Part shown: positions 52,181 to 60,027 of the stretch, in pieces | Layout of the letters: each line of letters opens with the position of its first letter | Position numbering within the stretch: the stretch's first letter is position 1 | Source of the DNA: JAYRSJ01 sp041920215 | GTDB taxonomy: Bacteria; Pseudomonadota; Gammaproteobacteria; Burkholderiales; Burkholderiaceae_C | DNA length: 64,000 nucleotides | Assembly (NCBI GenBank): GCA_041920215.1 | Contig: JAYRSJ010000020.1 | Coordinates: 1-64,000, forward strand | Direction: 5' to 3' | Program-made: the position numbers and the translations under genes | The notes under the pieces: model-generated | What the model saw: the letters and a program-made list of their open reading frames with translations, nothing else | Told to the model about the DNA's origin: nothing | Databases searched by the model: none

Positions 52181-52672
52181 ATGAAGGCCATCGTTGGTTC
52201 CAAACCCGCCGAGAGTGCAGGCCCTGGTTCGAGTTGGGGCCGTCGGCATGCCTGGTGGGTGCAAGCTCCGGGTTGGGTGCCTGCACCAGTGAAGGCGCTG
52301 GGATTGGCTGCCACGGCTGCAGCTTGTCGGCACACCTACTGTCGGCTGGGCCTGCACGTTGGCCAGGGCCGCTGCAACTGGTGCGGGACCACGATCGAGC
52401 GCAGTGCCTGGGCTTCCTATTGCATCGTGCTGCGAGATGGCAGCGAGCACGTGCGCCGCGCGACCAGCCGCGATCAAGCGATTGATGCGCTGGTGTACGG
52501 CGAGCTGCGTCCCGGTCTTGTCAATCTGATGGACAAGGCGCAACAGCGTCATCGGGTGCATCCCAGCCATGTGGTGTCCTGCGAGGTCCTTCTCGCACCT
52601 GAGGCTGCCCGTGACCGACATGGTGCCAGCGTCGCTGACCCTGCGGAGCAGTTGCCCCAGGGCAGGGCCTGA
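52181..52672 (+). CDS. Hypothetical protein, 163 aa
   Basis: AGAAAGGATCGATC precedes the ATG. The protein has a Trp-rich start and a CRHTYCRLGLHVGQGRCNWCG stretch, with four cysteines that could bind zinc, followed by YCIVLRDGSEHVRRATSRDQAIDALVYGELRPGLV-like sequence. No family is recognised. Confidence 0.5.
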   Translation: MKAIVGSKPAESAGPGSSWGRRHAWWVQAPGWVPAPVKALGLAATAAACRHTYCRLGLHVGQGRCNWCGTTIERSAWASYCIVLRDGSEHVRRATSRDQAIDALVYGELRPGLVNLMDKAQQRHRVHPSHVVSCEVLLAPEAARDRHGASVADPAEQLPQGRA

Positions 52673-52691
52673 GCGAGGCCTTTCAAGCGTG

Positions 52692-53066
52692 ATGGACCAG
52701 CCACCCATGCTGTTGAACCTGATGCAGGTCCTGCAGCCCGCGGCCGCCGTGCTGGTGGTGCTGCTGGCCGGCCTGGCTGTAGGGTGGGTGGCCCTCTTCT
52801 GGCATCGTCGCCGTGTGCGCCGTCCACTGGCCAGTTTTGGCGGCCTGGATGCGCTGCGGCCGCTGTTGGCGATCCTGCCAGCAGATGAGCGCCGAGCGAT
52901 CCTTTTGCGCGGCTGGATGACGCCCGCCGAGTTCAATCTGCTTCGAAGCCGCGCAGAGCGCGCTGCGGGTGGTGATGCAATGGTTTCAGATCGACCGGGC
53001 CGCAACGACGGCTCGGCATTTCGTCGGCGCTTGGATCCTGAAGGAGCGAATCACCCTAGGAGTTGA
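52692..53066 (+). CDS. Small membrane protein, 124 aa
   Basis: One membrane segment (PAAAVLVVLLAGLAVGWVALF) is followed by a basic cytosolic part (HRRRVRRPL) and a helical region (LPADERRAILLRGWMTPAEFNLL). It ends three bases before ssb. Unknown family. Confidence 0.5.
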   Translation: MDQPPMLLNLMQVLQPAAAVLVVLLAGLAVGWVALFWHRRRVRRPLASFGGLDALRPLLAILPADERRAILLRGWMTPAEFNLLRSRAERAAGGDAMVSDRPGRNDGSAFRRRLDPEGANHPRS

Positions 53067-53069
53067 TTC

Positions 53070-53483
53070 ATGTCCATCCATGCAAAGCTGAAAGGCAATC
53101 TGACTGCTGACCCGGTCCGCAAAACCGTCCGCGTCGGCAACGAACCGCGCACACTGCTGGAATTCCGCGTGTTCTCGGACGAATACAAGCAGGTCGGTGA
53201 CGAGCTGGTCCAGGACGATGACCACTGTGTCGGCGTCGATGTGACTGTCTGGCAGGAGCGGCTGATTGAGCGCCTTCACCAGCACTTGCGCAAGGGCGCT
53301 CGCGTGCAGGTCGAGGGCAGCCTCGTGCTGGAACGCTTCCCCGATCGGGAGACACAAGAGCCGCGTTCCGCGCTGAAGATGACGGCCGATGACGTGACCC
53401 TGGTGCTGTCGCGCATCGAGTCCATTGCTTTTTCACCCAGCCGCGCGCAACGCGAGGCTCAAGGGGCTGCAGTACCAGCCTGA
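53070..53483 (+). CDS. ssb: Single-stranded DNA-binding protein
   Basis: This 137-aa OB-fold protein has LKGNLTADPVRKTVRVGN, LLEFRVFSDEYKQ, VDVTVWQERLIERLHQHLRKGARVQVEGSL and a final TLVLSRIESI. It lacks the acidic DDIPF-type tail of chromosomal SSB, as usual for element-encoded versions. It should protect single strands during transfer or replication. Confidence 0.88.
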   Translation: MSIHAKLKGNLTADPVRKTVRVGNEPRTLLEFRVFSDEYKQVGDELVQDDDHCVGVDVTVWQERLIERLHQHLRKGARVQVEGSLVLERFPDRETQEPRSALKMTADDVTLVLSRIESIAFSPSRAQREAQGAAVPA

Positions 53484-53574
53484 GGTGCGGGTCGATGACC
53501 GTGCTGCGGCTCCGTGGCACGGCTCCTTTTGGGCAGTCGATTCCAGCTGCCCGCAGTTGCTGGAGGGCCACGGC

Positions 53575-53790
53575 ATGCAGGACAGCTCCAATCACGATTC
53601 GCCGGTCATCAGCCAGCAGGTTTGGCGACATGCCTTTGGGGAGTCAACGATCGAGATCTGCGCGGACGGCACGGTGCTGATCGACGGCAAGGTCGTTCGC
53701 GATACCCTGCCCGCCCATCGCGCGGCTCCTGCGGTGCCAGCCGCCGCTGGCGCGCCAGAGAAGCCGGCGCATCTGGGCCGCCTTGCGTGA
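53575..53790 (+). CDS. Small hypothetical protein, 71 aa
   Basis: TGGAGGG lies 8 bases before the ATG, and the stop overlaps the helicase GTG start (GTGA), so it is probably cotranslated with the helicase. It contains WRHAFGESTIEICADGTVLIDGKVV, a small beta-rich unit. Unknown family. Confidence 0.5.
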   Translation: MQDSSNHDSPVISQQVWRHAFGESTIEICADGTVLIDGKVVRDTLPAHRAAPAVPAAAGAPEKPAHLGRLA

Positions 53791-55721
53791 GCTTGTCCGG
53801 TCTCGGGTTCGCCCCTGTCACGCCGGCGCGAAAGCGCCTGGTGACGCGCGTGACCAGCGATGGATTGCGCATTGGACTGGCCACAGCGTTCGGCAATGAC
53901 GTCAGTGAGCTGATGCGCGACCTGGGCTGCACCTGGTCAGCGCCGCGTCGGATGTGGGTGTGCCTTGTCGAGCAAATGCGCACGTTTCTCGCCGAATTGG
54001 AGCGCGCTGCTGGGCGGCTTCCAGATTACGAGCTGGGAGACGTGAGGGAGGAGGCGCTGGCCGCCTGGAGGGCGCCAGCGCCAGCGTACTTCGCTGAGGT
54101 GCTCGACCTGCAGCTGATGCCGCTGCAGCGCGGCTATGCCCTGAGCAGCGGCTTCGACACCTTGGTTGGCCGGGCCGCCAGGGGCATCGGGGGGCGCTTT
54201 CACAAGCACGCGAGGGCCTGGGAGGTCCAGCGGCCGCGTGAAGTGATCCTGGAGGCATTGAGGACTGTTGCAGGGGTTGATCCGGTGCTGGTGTTCGAGC
54301 ACGAACGCAGCTTCGTGTTGGAGGACCTGGTCGGCAAGACGGGGTCGGAGGTACCGATCCAGGTTCCTGGCGCCGTGCCCACCCCGGCGGCTTCGTCGCA
54401 GGGCGATGGCCAGTCGATTGGCGCTGGGTTTCTGTCGGCCTTTGGGACCCCGATGGCACGCCTGCAGGTGGACGAAGCCATGTTGGCGCGCGCGGCGCGC
54501 GAGTGTGGTTTGCGCGACTACCAGGTTGCCGGCGTGCGGCACCTCCTTGGGCTCAGCAGCGGCCTGTTGGCCGACGACATGGGCCTTGGCAAGACGCGGC
54601 AGGCCGTGGTGGCCGGCCGTCTTGCCGCCGGCGCTGGCATCGTGCTGGTGGTTTGCCCCGCCAGCCTGGCAATCAACTGGGAGCGTGAGATCAAGGCGGT
54701 CTATCCGGCCGCTCGCGTGGCGCTTGTTGGCCAACATGACCTTGCTGAGCAGCGCCAGGCGGACTGGATCGTGGCCAACTATGAGCGCTTGGGCGGCTTG
54801 GTGCGAGAGGTCGAATTGTCCATCGAATGCATGTTGGTGGACGAATGCCACTATTTGAAGGAATTCCAGGCCGGCCGCACGCGCAATGCCTTTGCGCTCG
54901 CGCAGCGTGTGCCGCGCCGCTTCTTGCTGACCGGCACGCCGATCCTGAGCCGAGAGATCGAGGTGCATACGCTGCTGCGCCTCTCTGGCCATCCCATTGG
55001 CGCCATGCCGCTGGGCGATTTCCGGAAGGCGTTTGCCGGGGGTGAAGACCGTCGCGCGCAGCTGGCCGAGCGCCTGGACGAGTGGATGCTGCGCAGGGGC
55101 AAGGATGTCCTGAAGGACCTGGGCGACAAGACGCACCAGGTGCGGCACTTGCAGGCGGCCGATGGGTTGGCGGTGTATCGCGCCATCCTGGCCGACGACA
55201 CGCTGATGGCCATGCCCAAGATCACCAAGCTGCGTCAGCATCTGGAGCAGCTCAAGCTGGACTTTCTGGTCGAGTCCGTGGAGTCCCTGCCTCAGGATGC
55301 CAAGGCCATCGTGTTTTGCGAGTACATGGAGACCGTTGAAGCGCTGCGACAGGCCTGCAAAGAGCGAGGGATTGGCTGCGTCAGTCTGGTCGGCTCGGAT
55401 GCTCCCAAGAAGCGCATGGCCGCGATCGACGCGTTCCAGCAGGATCCAGCGGTCCGGGTGTTCATCGGTACGACCATGGCGGCCGGCGTCGGCATCACGC
55501 TGACGGCCGCGAATTACGTGTTCTTTGCCTCGCTGCCGTGGACACCGGCGCTCAAGCGCCAGGCCGAAGACAGGGCCTACCGTTCCGGGCAGACCCGCGA
55601 TGTGTTCGTGATCATTCCCTTGGTTGAGGGAACGATCGATGCGCAGATCCACAGCCTGCTGGAGGCGAAGCGCGAGATCGAAGTCTCCGTGGTGGAGGTC
55701 AATCGCAGGAAGGTTGCTTGA
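53787..55721 (+). CDS. SNF2-type helicase with HARP-like N-terminal repeats
   Basis: From the GTG at 53787 the protein has 644 residues. The SNF2 core is LRDYQVAGVRHLLG (Q motif), LLADDMGLGKTRQAVV (motif I, about 261-276), LVVCPASLAINWEREI (Ia), MLVDECHYLKE (II), FLLTGTPI (III), IVFCEYMETVEAL, TTMAAGVGITLTAANYVFF (V) and QAEDRAYRSGQTRDV (VI). Residues about 45-60 (LGCTWSAPRRMWVC) and 130-150 (GIGGRFHKHARAWEV) resemble HARP-type repeats of annealing helicases (inference). A likely role is remodelling of DNA during element replication or repair. Confidence 0.82.
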   Translation: MSLSGLGFAPVTPARKRLVTRVTSDGLRIGLATAFGNDVSELMRDLGCTWSAPRRMWVCLVEQMRTFLAELERAAGRLPDYELGDVREEALAAWRAPAPAYFAEVLDLQLMPLQRGYALSSGFDTLVGRAARGIGGRFHKHARAWEVQRPREVILEALRTVAGVDPVLVFEHERSFVLEDLVGKTGSEVPIQVPGAVPTPAASSQGDGQSIGAGFLSAFGTPMARLQVDEAMLARAARECGLRDYQVAGVRHLLGLSSGLLADDMGLGKTRQAVVAGRLAAGAGIVLVVCPASLAINWEREIKAVYPAARVALVGQHDLAEQRQADWIVANYERLGGLVREVELSIECMLVDECHYLKEFQAGRTRNAFALAQRVPRRFLLTGTPILSREIEVHTLLRLSGHPIGAMPLGDFRKAFAGGEDRRAQLAERLDEWMLRRGKDVLKDLGDKTHQVRHLQAADGLAVYRAILADDTLMAMPKITKLRQHLEQLKLDFLVESVESLPQDAKAIVFCEYMETVEALRQACKERGIGCVSLVGSDAPKKRMAAIDAFQQDPAVRVFIGTTMAAGVGITLTAANYVFFASLPWTPALKRQAEDRAYRSGQTRDVFVIIPLVEGTIDAQIHSLLEAKREIEVSVVEVNRRKVA

Positions 55722-55729
55722 TGGTCCGA

Positions 55730-55764
55730 TGAGCCATTCGCAGGTGGCTCATATGGTGAGCCAC
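55730..55764 (+). promoter_or_regulatory. Mutually exclusive hairpins after the helicase gene
   Basis: TGAGCCA (55730) can pair with TGGCTCA (55745), or GTGGCTCA (55744) can pair with TGAGCCAC (55757). The middle arm is shared, so only one hairpin can form. It lies between the SNF2 and WGR genes. Confidence 0.5.
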
Positions 55765-55839
55765 TAAGGCCCGATAATTGCGCCTATGACGGTCGTGATT
55801 TGCCCTGACCCTGTGCCGGCCGCTGCAGGCGAGGTCACC

Positions 55840-56049
55840 ATGCGTTGGGCTTCAGCCACGCGCTACTACAAGGCCTCAGCCCAGCAGGATCTCTTTGGGG
55901 ACTGGGAGCTGCTGTGCATCTGGGGTGGCCTTGGGAGCCGGCGCGGTGGCCATCGGTCCTACCCGATGCGCGGACAGGAACAGGCACTGCAAGCGCTGCA
56001 GCGTGAGGCGCGCAAGCGTGCACGCCGAGGCTACTTGCCGATCGTTTGA
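55840..56049 (+). CDS. WGR-domain protein
   Basis: The ATG at 55840 (GAGG 8 bases upstream) starts a 69-aa protein that is almost entirely a WGR domain: MRWASATRYYKASAQQDLFG, WELLCIWGGLGSRRGGHRSY and ALQREARKRARRGYLPIV. An in-frame ATG at 55786 would add 18 residues. WGR domains bind DNA or nucleoprotein. Small WGR proteins are common in PFGI-1-like elements. Confidence 0.8.
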   Translation: MRWASATRYYKASAQQDLFGDWELLCIWGGLGSRRGGHRSYPMRGQEQALQALQREARKRARRGYLPIV

Positions 56050-56158
56050 TCGCTGCCTCAGTCGGCTTGCCAAGCGCCGCAGCTGCGGCGCACAATGGAT
56101 TCGCTTTCTGCTTGACCGACAGCTTCGGTCCGATCGCTGCGCGATAGGCAGCGCCAAA

Positions 56159-56247
56159 CAGCACCAGGCTTCCGAAAAGTGCTGGGCCTCGCAAGAGGTC
56201 TGAAGTTTTCTCATCCACCCCCTGGGGATCCACATCCCCGTTGGGGC
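56159..56247 (+). ncRNA. Structured RNA leader, copy A (upstream of DUF3577)
   Basis: Helix 1 is CAGCAC/GTGCTG (56159-56164/56179-56184) with a 14-base loop CAGGCTTCCGAAAA. Helix 2 is CCTC/GAGG (56187-56190/56195-56198). The strand GAAGTTTTCTC follows, then alternating CCCC/GGGG blocks. It shares layout with copies B-E. It is 34 bp upstream of the DUF3577 gene. A published candidate motif associated with DUF3577 genes may be the same thing (from memory, unverified). Confidence 0.7.
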
Positions 56248-56280
56248 GCTGTGCATCCCCTTTTTCTTTGGAGATGCACC

Positions 56281-56766
56281 ATGTCCCAAGCTCAAAGCAA
56301 TGCCAAGGCCTTCAACCTCATCATGGAGGGTGTCGGCTATCTGAACCGCGTTCGTCTGGTCCCCGTGAAGAAGGCCGAGCCCTACCTGGCTTGCACCATC
56401 AACGCGATGACCGGATCGGATGGCGATGTCGAGTACACGACCATTGACTGCCGTGTCGTTGGCGAGAAGGCGATCGAGGCCATCAACCTCCTCAAGCCCT
56501 CCGTCGATGCCAAGCAGAAGGTGATCGTGGGTTTCCGCGCCAGTGATCCCCGGCCTGACTGCTACGAGTACGAGCACAAGGGCGAAATGCGAAAAGCCGA
56601 GGGCCTCAAAGCCCGCCTGCTGCAGCTGACCTTTGCCAAGGTCGATGGCCAACTCGTCACGATCCCTTTGGTTGAACGGCCTGAGGCGCCTACTCCGCGA
56701 GGAGAAGGTGCTGATAAGCCGGCTCAATCGGAATCGCGCGAGCCCGCCGAGTCCGAGGCCGCTTGA
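56281..56766 (+). CDS. DUF3577 (STY4534-type) element protein
   Basis: This 161-aa protein has FNLIMEGVGYLNRVRLVPVKK, EPYLACTINAMTGSDGDVEYTTIDCRVVG and QKVIVGFRASDPRPDCYEYE, typical of DUF3577, which looks like an OB-fold single-strand binding protein. An acidic Pro/Glu tail follows. It is common in PFGI-1/SPI-7-type elements. It is preceded by RNA leader copy A and has GGAGATGCACC before the ATG. Confidence 0.85.
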   Translation: MSQAQSNAKAFNLIMEGVGYLNRVRLVPVKKAEPYLACTINAMTGSDGDVEYTTIDCRVVGEKAIEAINLLKPSVDAKQKVIVGFRASDPRPDCYEYEHKGEMRKAEGLKARLLQLTFAKVDGQLVTIPLVERPEAPTPRGEGADKPAQSESREPAESEAA

Positions 56767-56767
56767 G

Positions 56768-56962
56768 ATGCGCAGACTCAACTCTGAGCAACGCAAGCAC
56801 CTGACCGGCGTGATCGACAAGGTTGCGATCGCGTATTTCGCGGTCGTCGGCTACACCGCCTACACCTCGAACAACTGGGTGATGTTTGCCCATGCGGTCG
56901 TGGTGTTCGCGCTGATCGAGGCGCTGGCCATCTTCGTCCTCCGGGACAAGGACAGCCAATGA
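56768..56962 (+). CDS. Small membrane protein, 64 aa
   Basis: It begins two bases after the DUF3577 stop. One or two hydrophobic segments are present (VAIAYFAVVGYTAY and FAHAVVVFALIEALAIFVL). Its stop overlaps the next start as ATGA. No family is recognised. Confidence 0.6.
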   Translation: MRRLNSEQRKHLTGVIDKVAIAYFAVVGYTAYTSNNWVMFAHAVVVFALIEALAIFVLRDKDSQ

Positions 56963-57117
56963 CTGAGCAGCAGCTCTTTGTGGTGGCAGCGGGCTACGGC
57001 CTGGCTGCCCTCGTCGGCCTGGTGGTGCTCGCACTCCACTGGGTTGATCAACGCGACAGCAAGAGACGCGCCGCCACCCGGCGTCACAGCTCGGACTCGT
57101 CGCACGACGCAGCTTGA
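56959..57117 (+). CDS. Small single-pass membrane protein, 52 aa
   Basis: The start overlaps the preceding stop (ATGA). The peptide MTEQQLFVVAAGYGLAALVG continues through one membrane helix to a basic tail (RDSKRRAATRRH). It is clearly related to the 42-aa protein at 57233. Unknown function. Confidence 0.6.
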   Translation: MTEQQLFVVAAGYGLAALVGLVVLALHWVDQRDSKRRAATRRHSSDSSHDAA

Positions 57118-57134
57118 CTGCGCTGGTCCTCTCT

Positions 57135-57189
57135 GCCCCGTCACGCACGGGGCTTTCTTGAATGGCCCTTCCGGCTGTTCAAGAAAGCC
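57135..57189 (+). terminator. Double hairpin, terminator/antiterminator-like (copy 1)
   Basis: Hairpin 1 GCCCCGT/ACGGGGC (57135-57153) is followed by TTTCTT. Hairpin 2 pairs GGCTTTCTTGAA (57151-57162) with TTCAAGAAAGCC (57178-57189) and uses the last three bases of hairpin 1 plus its T-rich tail, so the two compete. Same layout as at 63329-63391. Confidence 0.6.
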
Positions 57190-57232
57190 GTCTTGCGCTG
57201 AAATGCACCTCTGGATCGAGAAGGAGAACCCC

Positions 57233-57361
57233 ATGGATTCGCAACAGCAGTTTCTGGTGGCCAGCGGCTATGTCGTCGCGGTCTTCATTGCGGCGGTGGT
57301 CTTCACCATCGATTGGCTGGAGTCGCGTGGGCGCCGCAGCGTCAGCAAGCCGACACGCTGA
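57233..57361 (+). CDS. Small single-pass membrane protein, 42 aa
   Basis: AAGGAG lies 6 bases before the ATG. MDSQQQFLVASGYVVAVFIA and the rest parallel the 52-aa protein upstream (QQxFxVAxGY, then the helix, W and a basic tail). A tandem duplication with divergence is the simplest reading. Confidence 0.6.
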   Translation: MDSQQQFLVASGYVVAVFIAAVVFTIDWLESRGRRSVSKPTR

Positions 57362-57832
57362 ACGCCAGATAATCGGAGCGTCGCATTGCAAGGTGCGGCG
57401 TTTGCCTGAGCCGCTGCCCGGCGGTTGAGGCAAACGAGTTCCGTCCAGTGATGGTGGCTGCACTGCAACCCAAGCCACCAAGGCCCGCGCGTGCCCAACG
57501 TGCGCCTTCTAAACGCTGCCAGGCTCCCGAAATAGCAGCGCACGCCAGCTCGCTGGCGTATGGAGTTTCCTCATAGCTGCCCTCGGGCTGCTCAAGGTGG
57601 CCGCGTCCCAGACTCCACAACTCTGCCGCTGACCCACCGAGTTGCGTCACGCCTGACCCGCGTGCGCATCGTTGACCCCGGGAATGCGAGGCTTCGGCCT
57701 CGCCTTTCCCTCGCTGCCGTCCACCGGCCCAGCTTCTTCCTTCCCTTTTTCTTCAACCGCTGCGCGGGACTTCCCGCCGGCGTTGGCGTGCGTCCTGTTC
57801 GGCTTCTTTCCCCCAGCCCCAGGAGCAATGCC
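57362..57832. other. 471-bp untranslated region upstream of DUF3275
   Basis: It holds a stem CGTTTGCCT/AGGCAAACG with an inner CCGC/GCGG (57399-57436), a GGTGGCT/AGCCACC hairpin near 57452-57480, and RNA copy B at 57514. A pyrimidine-rich stretch follows with the ribosome site of the next gene. No gene is supported. Confidence 0.5.
57514..57588 (+). ncRNA. Structured RNA leader, copy B (upstream of DUF3275)
   Basis: Helix 1 is CGCTGC/GCAGCG (57514-57519/57535-57540) with a 15-base loop CAGGCTCCCGAAATA. Helix 2 is ACGCCAGC/GCTGGCGT (57542-57549/57552-57559). GGAGTTTCCTC follows at 57562, then GCCC/GGGC. The pairing partners change together relative to the other copies. Confidence 0.68.
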
Positions 57833-58441
57833 ATGTCTATTTCTGTCCGTGGAACCGTCGTCATCTCGCGCAAGAGCGGCAAACGAGGCGCCTTCAATGT
57901 CGGTGAACTCAGCACCGAGATTGGCAACTTCGAAGTCAAGGACGCGTGCATCGAAGAGTTCGACGAAGGCCGCTACACCGGAACCTTCGTCATCAACTGG
58001 ATCGAGTGCGAAAGCTTTGCCTGGAAGGGCAAAGTCTTCGTCAAGACCCGCGCGCAGCTGGCCGAAGTTCTGATCGACGAGGGCGAAGCAGGCGCAGCAC
58101 CAGAGCCTGCGCAGCCTCCTGTCGCCGACCCGATCGATGGCAAGTTGGACGCCAAGTCCGATGCGGCCCCTCCCGATCGCCCCGAGCCGGAGGCAGGTGT
58201 TCCTCTCGCACCAGCACCTCGCGCGGCAGTTGCCAAGTCAGACCAGGAGAGCCAGCCATCAGGCGGAGCCTCTGACGATGCGGCGCTGTTCGGGCTTGAC
58301 TTGTTCGAGTTGGTGCGAGAGCACCAGGCCCTCAAGCTCGATCCGACCGTGGACCGCGTGCTCTTCCGTGCACAACGCGATCGTCTGAAGGAACTGGGCT
58401 ACGGCTTTGATCCCAAAACCCAGATCTGGAGCGCGCGCTGA
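57833..58441 (+). CDS. DUF3275 element protein
   Basis: The N-terminal about 100 residues match DUF3275 (VRGTVVISRKSGKRGAFNVG, STEIGNFEVKDACIEEFDEGRYTG and FVINWIECESFAWKGKVFVKTRAQLAE in sequence). A Pro/Ala/Asp-rich linker leads to a C-terminal unit LFELVREHQALKLDPTVDR and LKELGYGFDPKTQIWSA, the last part resembling a HARP-like repeat. It has an AGGAGCAATGCC ribosome site. Role unknown; common in PFGI-1-like elements. Confidence 0.8.
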   Translation: MSISVRGTVVISRKSGKRGAFNVGELSTEIGNFEVKDACIEEFDEGRYTGTFVINWIECESFAWKGKVFVKTRAQLAEVLIDEGEAGAAPEPAQPPVADPIDGKLDAKSDAAPPDRPEPEAGVPLAPAPRAAVAKSDQESQPSGGASDDAALFGLDLFELVREHQALKLDPTVDRVLFRAQRDRLKELGYGFDPKTQIWSAR

Positions 58442-58510
58442 CACGCTCCTCAAGACCCTGCAGCTTGGCCTCGTCATAAAGCCGGATCCAGCGCAGCTTG
58501 AACTACCTGC

Positions 58511-58569
58511 AGCCCGCCCTGTGCGGGCTTGCATCAGCAGCTGCCCCCATGGAGGCTGATGCAAGCCCG
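58511..58569 (+). terminator. Double hairpin (copy 2)
   Basis: Hairpin 1 AGCCCGC/GCGGGCT (58511-58529) overlaps hairpin 2 CGGGCTTGCATCAGC/GCTGATGCAAGCCCG (58524-58538/58555-58569). The second has a perfect 15-bp stem. They cannot form together. It follows the DUF3275 stop by 70 bp. Confidence 0.55.
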
Positions 58570-58737
58570 TGCAGTACAGCGGGGAACTGATCACTGGGTG
58601 GCCACGACCCGATGCGTGGTGCCGTATTGCGGCAAGCGATCAAGAGCGTCAATGGTGTCCGAAGTCTGCGTGCGGACACGGCCAAGCAAGGTCTAGGGAT
58701 GGGCCTGATGGGTCAGCAGACGCTATCGATCCTGATT

Positions 58738-58794
58738 CCGGCTCAGAGAGCCGGGATCTCCAAGGGCTTGGACAAGCGAGCCCTTGGAGATCCC
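58738..58794 (+). terminator. Double hairpin (copy 3)
   Basis: Hairpin 1 CCGGCTC/GAGCCGG (58738-58754) is followed, with a two-base overlap, by hairpin 2, a perfect 16-bp stem GGGATCTCCAAGGGCT/AGCCCTTGGAGATCCC (58753-58768/58779-58794) with a 10-base loop. Confidence 0.55.
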
Positions 58795-58856
58795 CGTGTT
58801 TCAGCGTTCCCTCCGGCCGAAGTTCCGGCCCGCCTGCACCACGTCACGGTGCTGAA

Positions 58857-58948
58857 CGCGTGCTGGCTCCTGAAGGGGCACGCGGGTCGCGCACAAAGCG
58901 ATCGGGAGTTTGTTCTTGCAACCCGTCGGGGCACGCCCCGAGAGGGTG
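58857..58948 (+). ncRNA. Structured RNA leader, copy C
   Basis: Helix 1 is CGCGTGC/GCACGCG (58857-58863/58878-58884) with a 14-base loop TGGCTCCTGAAGGG. Helix 2 is TCGC/GCGA (58887-58890/58898-58901). GGGAGTTTGTTCTTG follows, then CCC/GGGG/CCCC/GGG blocks. It is 36 bp upstream of the 42-aa gene at 58984. Confidence 0.7.
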
Positions 58949-58983
58949 TCCTCGGCCCTACCACGCGAAAAAGGAGCAGTTCG

Positions 58984-59112
58984 ATGACAACCCCCTCACC
59001 TGAATCCAACACCACCGAAACCCGGGTGCTGACCGATCGCTTCGTCACCCTGATCCAGGCGCTCGACCTGACACCTGGCCCCTTGCGGGGTCGCATCGTG
59101 ACCATTCAGTAG
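58984..59112 (+). CDS. Small hypothetical protein, 42 aa
   Basis: AAAAAGGAG lies 7 bases before the ATG and the gene follows RNA copy C. It is Thr/Pro-rich at the start, then DRFVTLIQALDLTPGPLRGR. Very short, but the leader plus ribosome site support it. Confidence 0.5.
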   Translation: MTTPSPESNTTETRVLTDRFVTLIQALDLTPGPLRGRIVTIQ

Positions 59113-59437
59113 ATCGTCAAGCCAGCGGCAGGGCCGGCAAGGGCCCTGGCAGCCCGCTGGCGCGTCGATCGCGGTCCTTCCCTCCCCGAGGCCCCATGGG
59201 CTTCTCCGAGCGCCCTGGCCTGCCAGGACGCCCGGACAAGCGCACTTGGTCTTCAACCGATTTCCCACCCTGCTCGGGCAGAGCCGCTGACGCCGTAACC
59301 GTCACCCATGACCGCACAGGCCTTCTGAGAAGTGCGGCAGCACCTGACCAGGTGCTCGGAGGTTTTCTCGTTCGTCCCGCCGGGAGTCCATCCCCGGCTG
59401 GGGGATGGCGCCGGCTTCCTCATCCCAAGGAGCTGCG
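59113..59437. other. 325-bp untranslated region
   Basis: From 59281 onward it is a near copy of 63438-63595 and includes RNA leader copy D. The first 165 bp hold short G+C-rich inverted repeats and no supported gene. Confidence 0.5.
59312..59406 (+). ncRNA. Structured RNA leader, copy D
   Basis: Helix 1 is CCGCAC/GTGCGG (59312-59317/59332-59337) with a 14-base loop AGGCCTTCTGAGAA. Helix 2 is GCACCT/AGGTGC (59340-59345/59350-59355). GGAGGTTTTCTC follows, then CCC/GGG and CCCC/GGGG blocks. It is 32 bp upstream of the 171-aa gene. Confidence 0.73.
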
Positions 59438-59953
59438 ATGTTTCCCATTCATCCCCCCAAGAGGCCTGGCCTCGACCCTGATTCGCATGGAACCCCCGGT
59501 TCGGCATCGGCCATGGCGCCCCCGCCTCCAACCGAACAGGTGTCCGACATGCGACGTCCCCAAGCCTTTGAGTCCCCCCTAAGCGTTCGCGCAGGCCTGC
59601 GCCTGGTCAACCTCGCCGAGCCGGCCCATCGGCTGCCTGGCGATACGTTGGCCATGGAGCAGCTCGCGCAGTCCGCCCAGGTGGAGCTGCAGCTTGGTGC
59701 CGAGCTGGTGCAGCGCCTGTTCGCGCTCTGGAATGGCCTGACTGCCTTGGAAGCCGACGAGATCGGTGACTGGGCGCTGGGTGCCCAAGTGCACATCCAG
59801 TGCACGCCTGGCCAGCCCCTGCCGCCCGTGATCGCCGTCGGCGCCACGGTTTACGCCAGCGGCGAGGTCGCCTTCAGCCTGCAGTTCGAAGGCTTCGATG
59901 CACCGCTTTGGCTCGACGAGCAGCCGGACCTGTCCGCGCTGAGCGAGCCCTGA
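59438..59953 (+). CDS. Hypothetical protein, 171 aa
   Basis: AAGGAG lies upstream of the ATG. The Pro-rich first 45 residues precede LRLVNLAEPAHRLPGDTLAM, VELQLGAELVQRLFALWNGL and a beta-like part ending APLWLDEQPDLSALSEP. No family is recognised. It lies in a run of unknown genes leading to the large helicase. Confidence 0.6.
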   Translation: MFPIHPPKRPGLDPDSHGTPGSASAMAPPPPTEQVSDMRRPQAFESPLSVRAGLRLVNLAEPAHRLPGDTLAMEQLAQSAQVELQLGAELVQRLFALWNGLTALEADEIGDWALGAQVHIQCTPGQPLPPVIAVGATVYASGEVAFSLQFEGFDAPLWLDEQPDLSALSEP

Positions 59954-59971
59954 TCTCCCTCGCACAGCTGG

Positions 59972-59996
59972 GATCGGGTGGCACCGCCACCCGATC
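59972..59996 (+). terminator. Perfect 11-bp hairpin between genes
   Basis: GATCGGGTGGC/GCCACCCGATC with a 3-base loop ACC lies 18 bp after the stop of the 171-aa gene, followed by TCCTCATCCC and then a ribosome site. There is no long T-run, so it may be an RNA stability or processing element rather than a terminator. Confidence 0.5.
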
Positions 59997-60027
59997 TCCT
60001 CATCCCACACGCCTTCAAGGAGGTTCC

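Larger units (their letters stand above)
58442..58983. other. 542-bp non-coding region rich in hairpins
   Basis: It contains two double-hairpin elements (58511-58569 and 58738-58794) and RNA leader copy C (58857-58948). No gene is supported; the long frame crossing it is open only because of the high G+C content. Confidence 0.6.

Noticed and set aside
57399..57436. Stem resembling an integron attC site
   Set aside because: It lacks the conserved core-site sequences and no cassette structure surrounds it. It reads as an ordinary intergenic hairpin.
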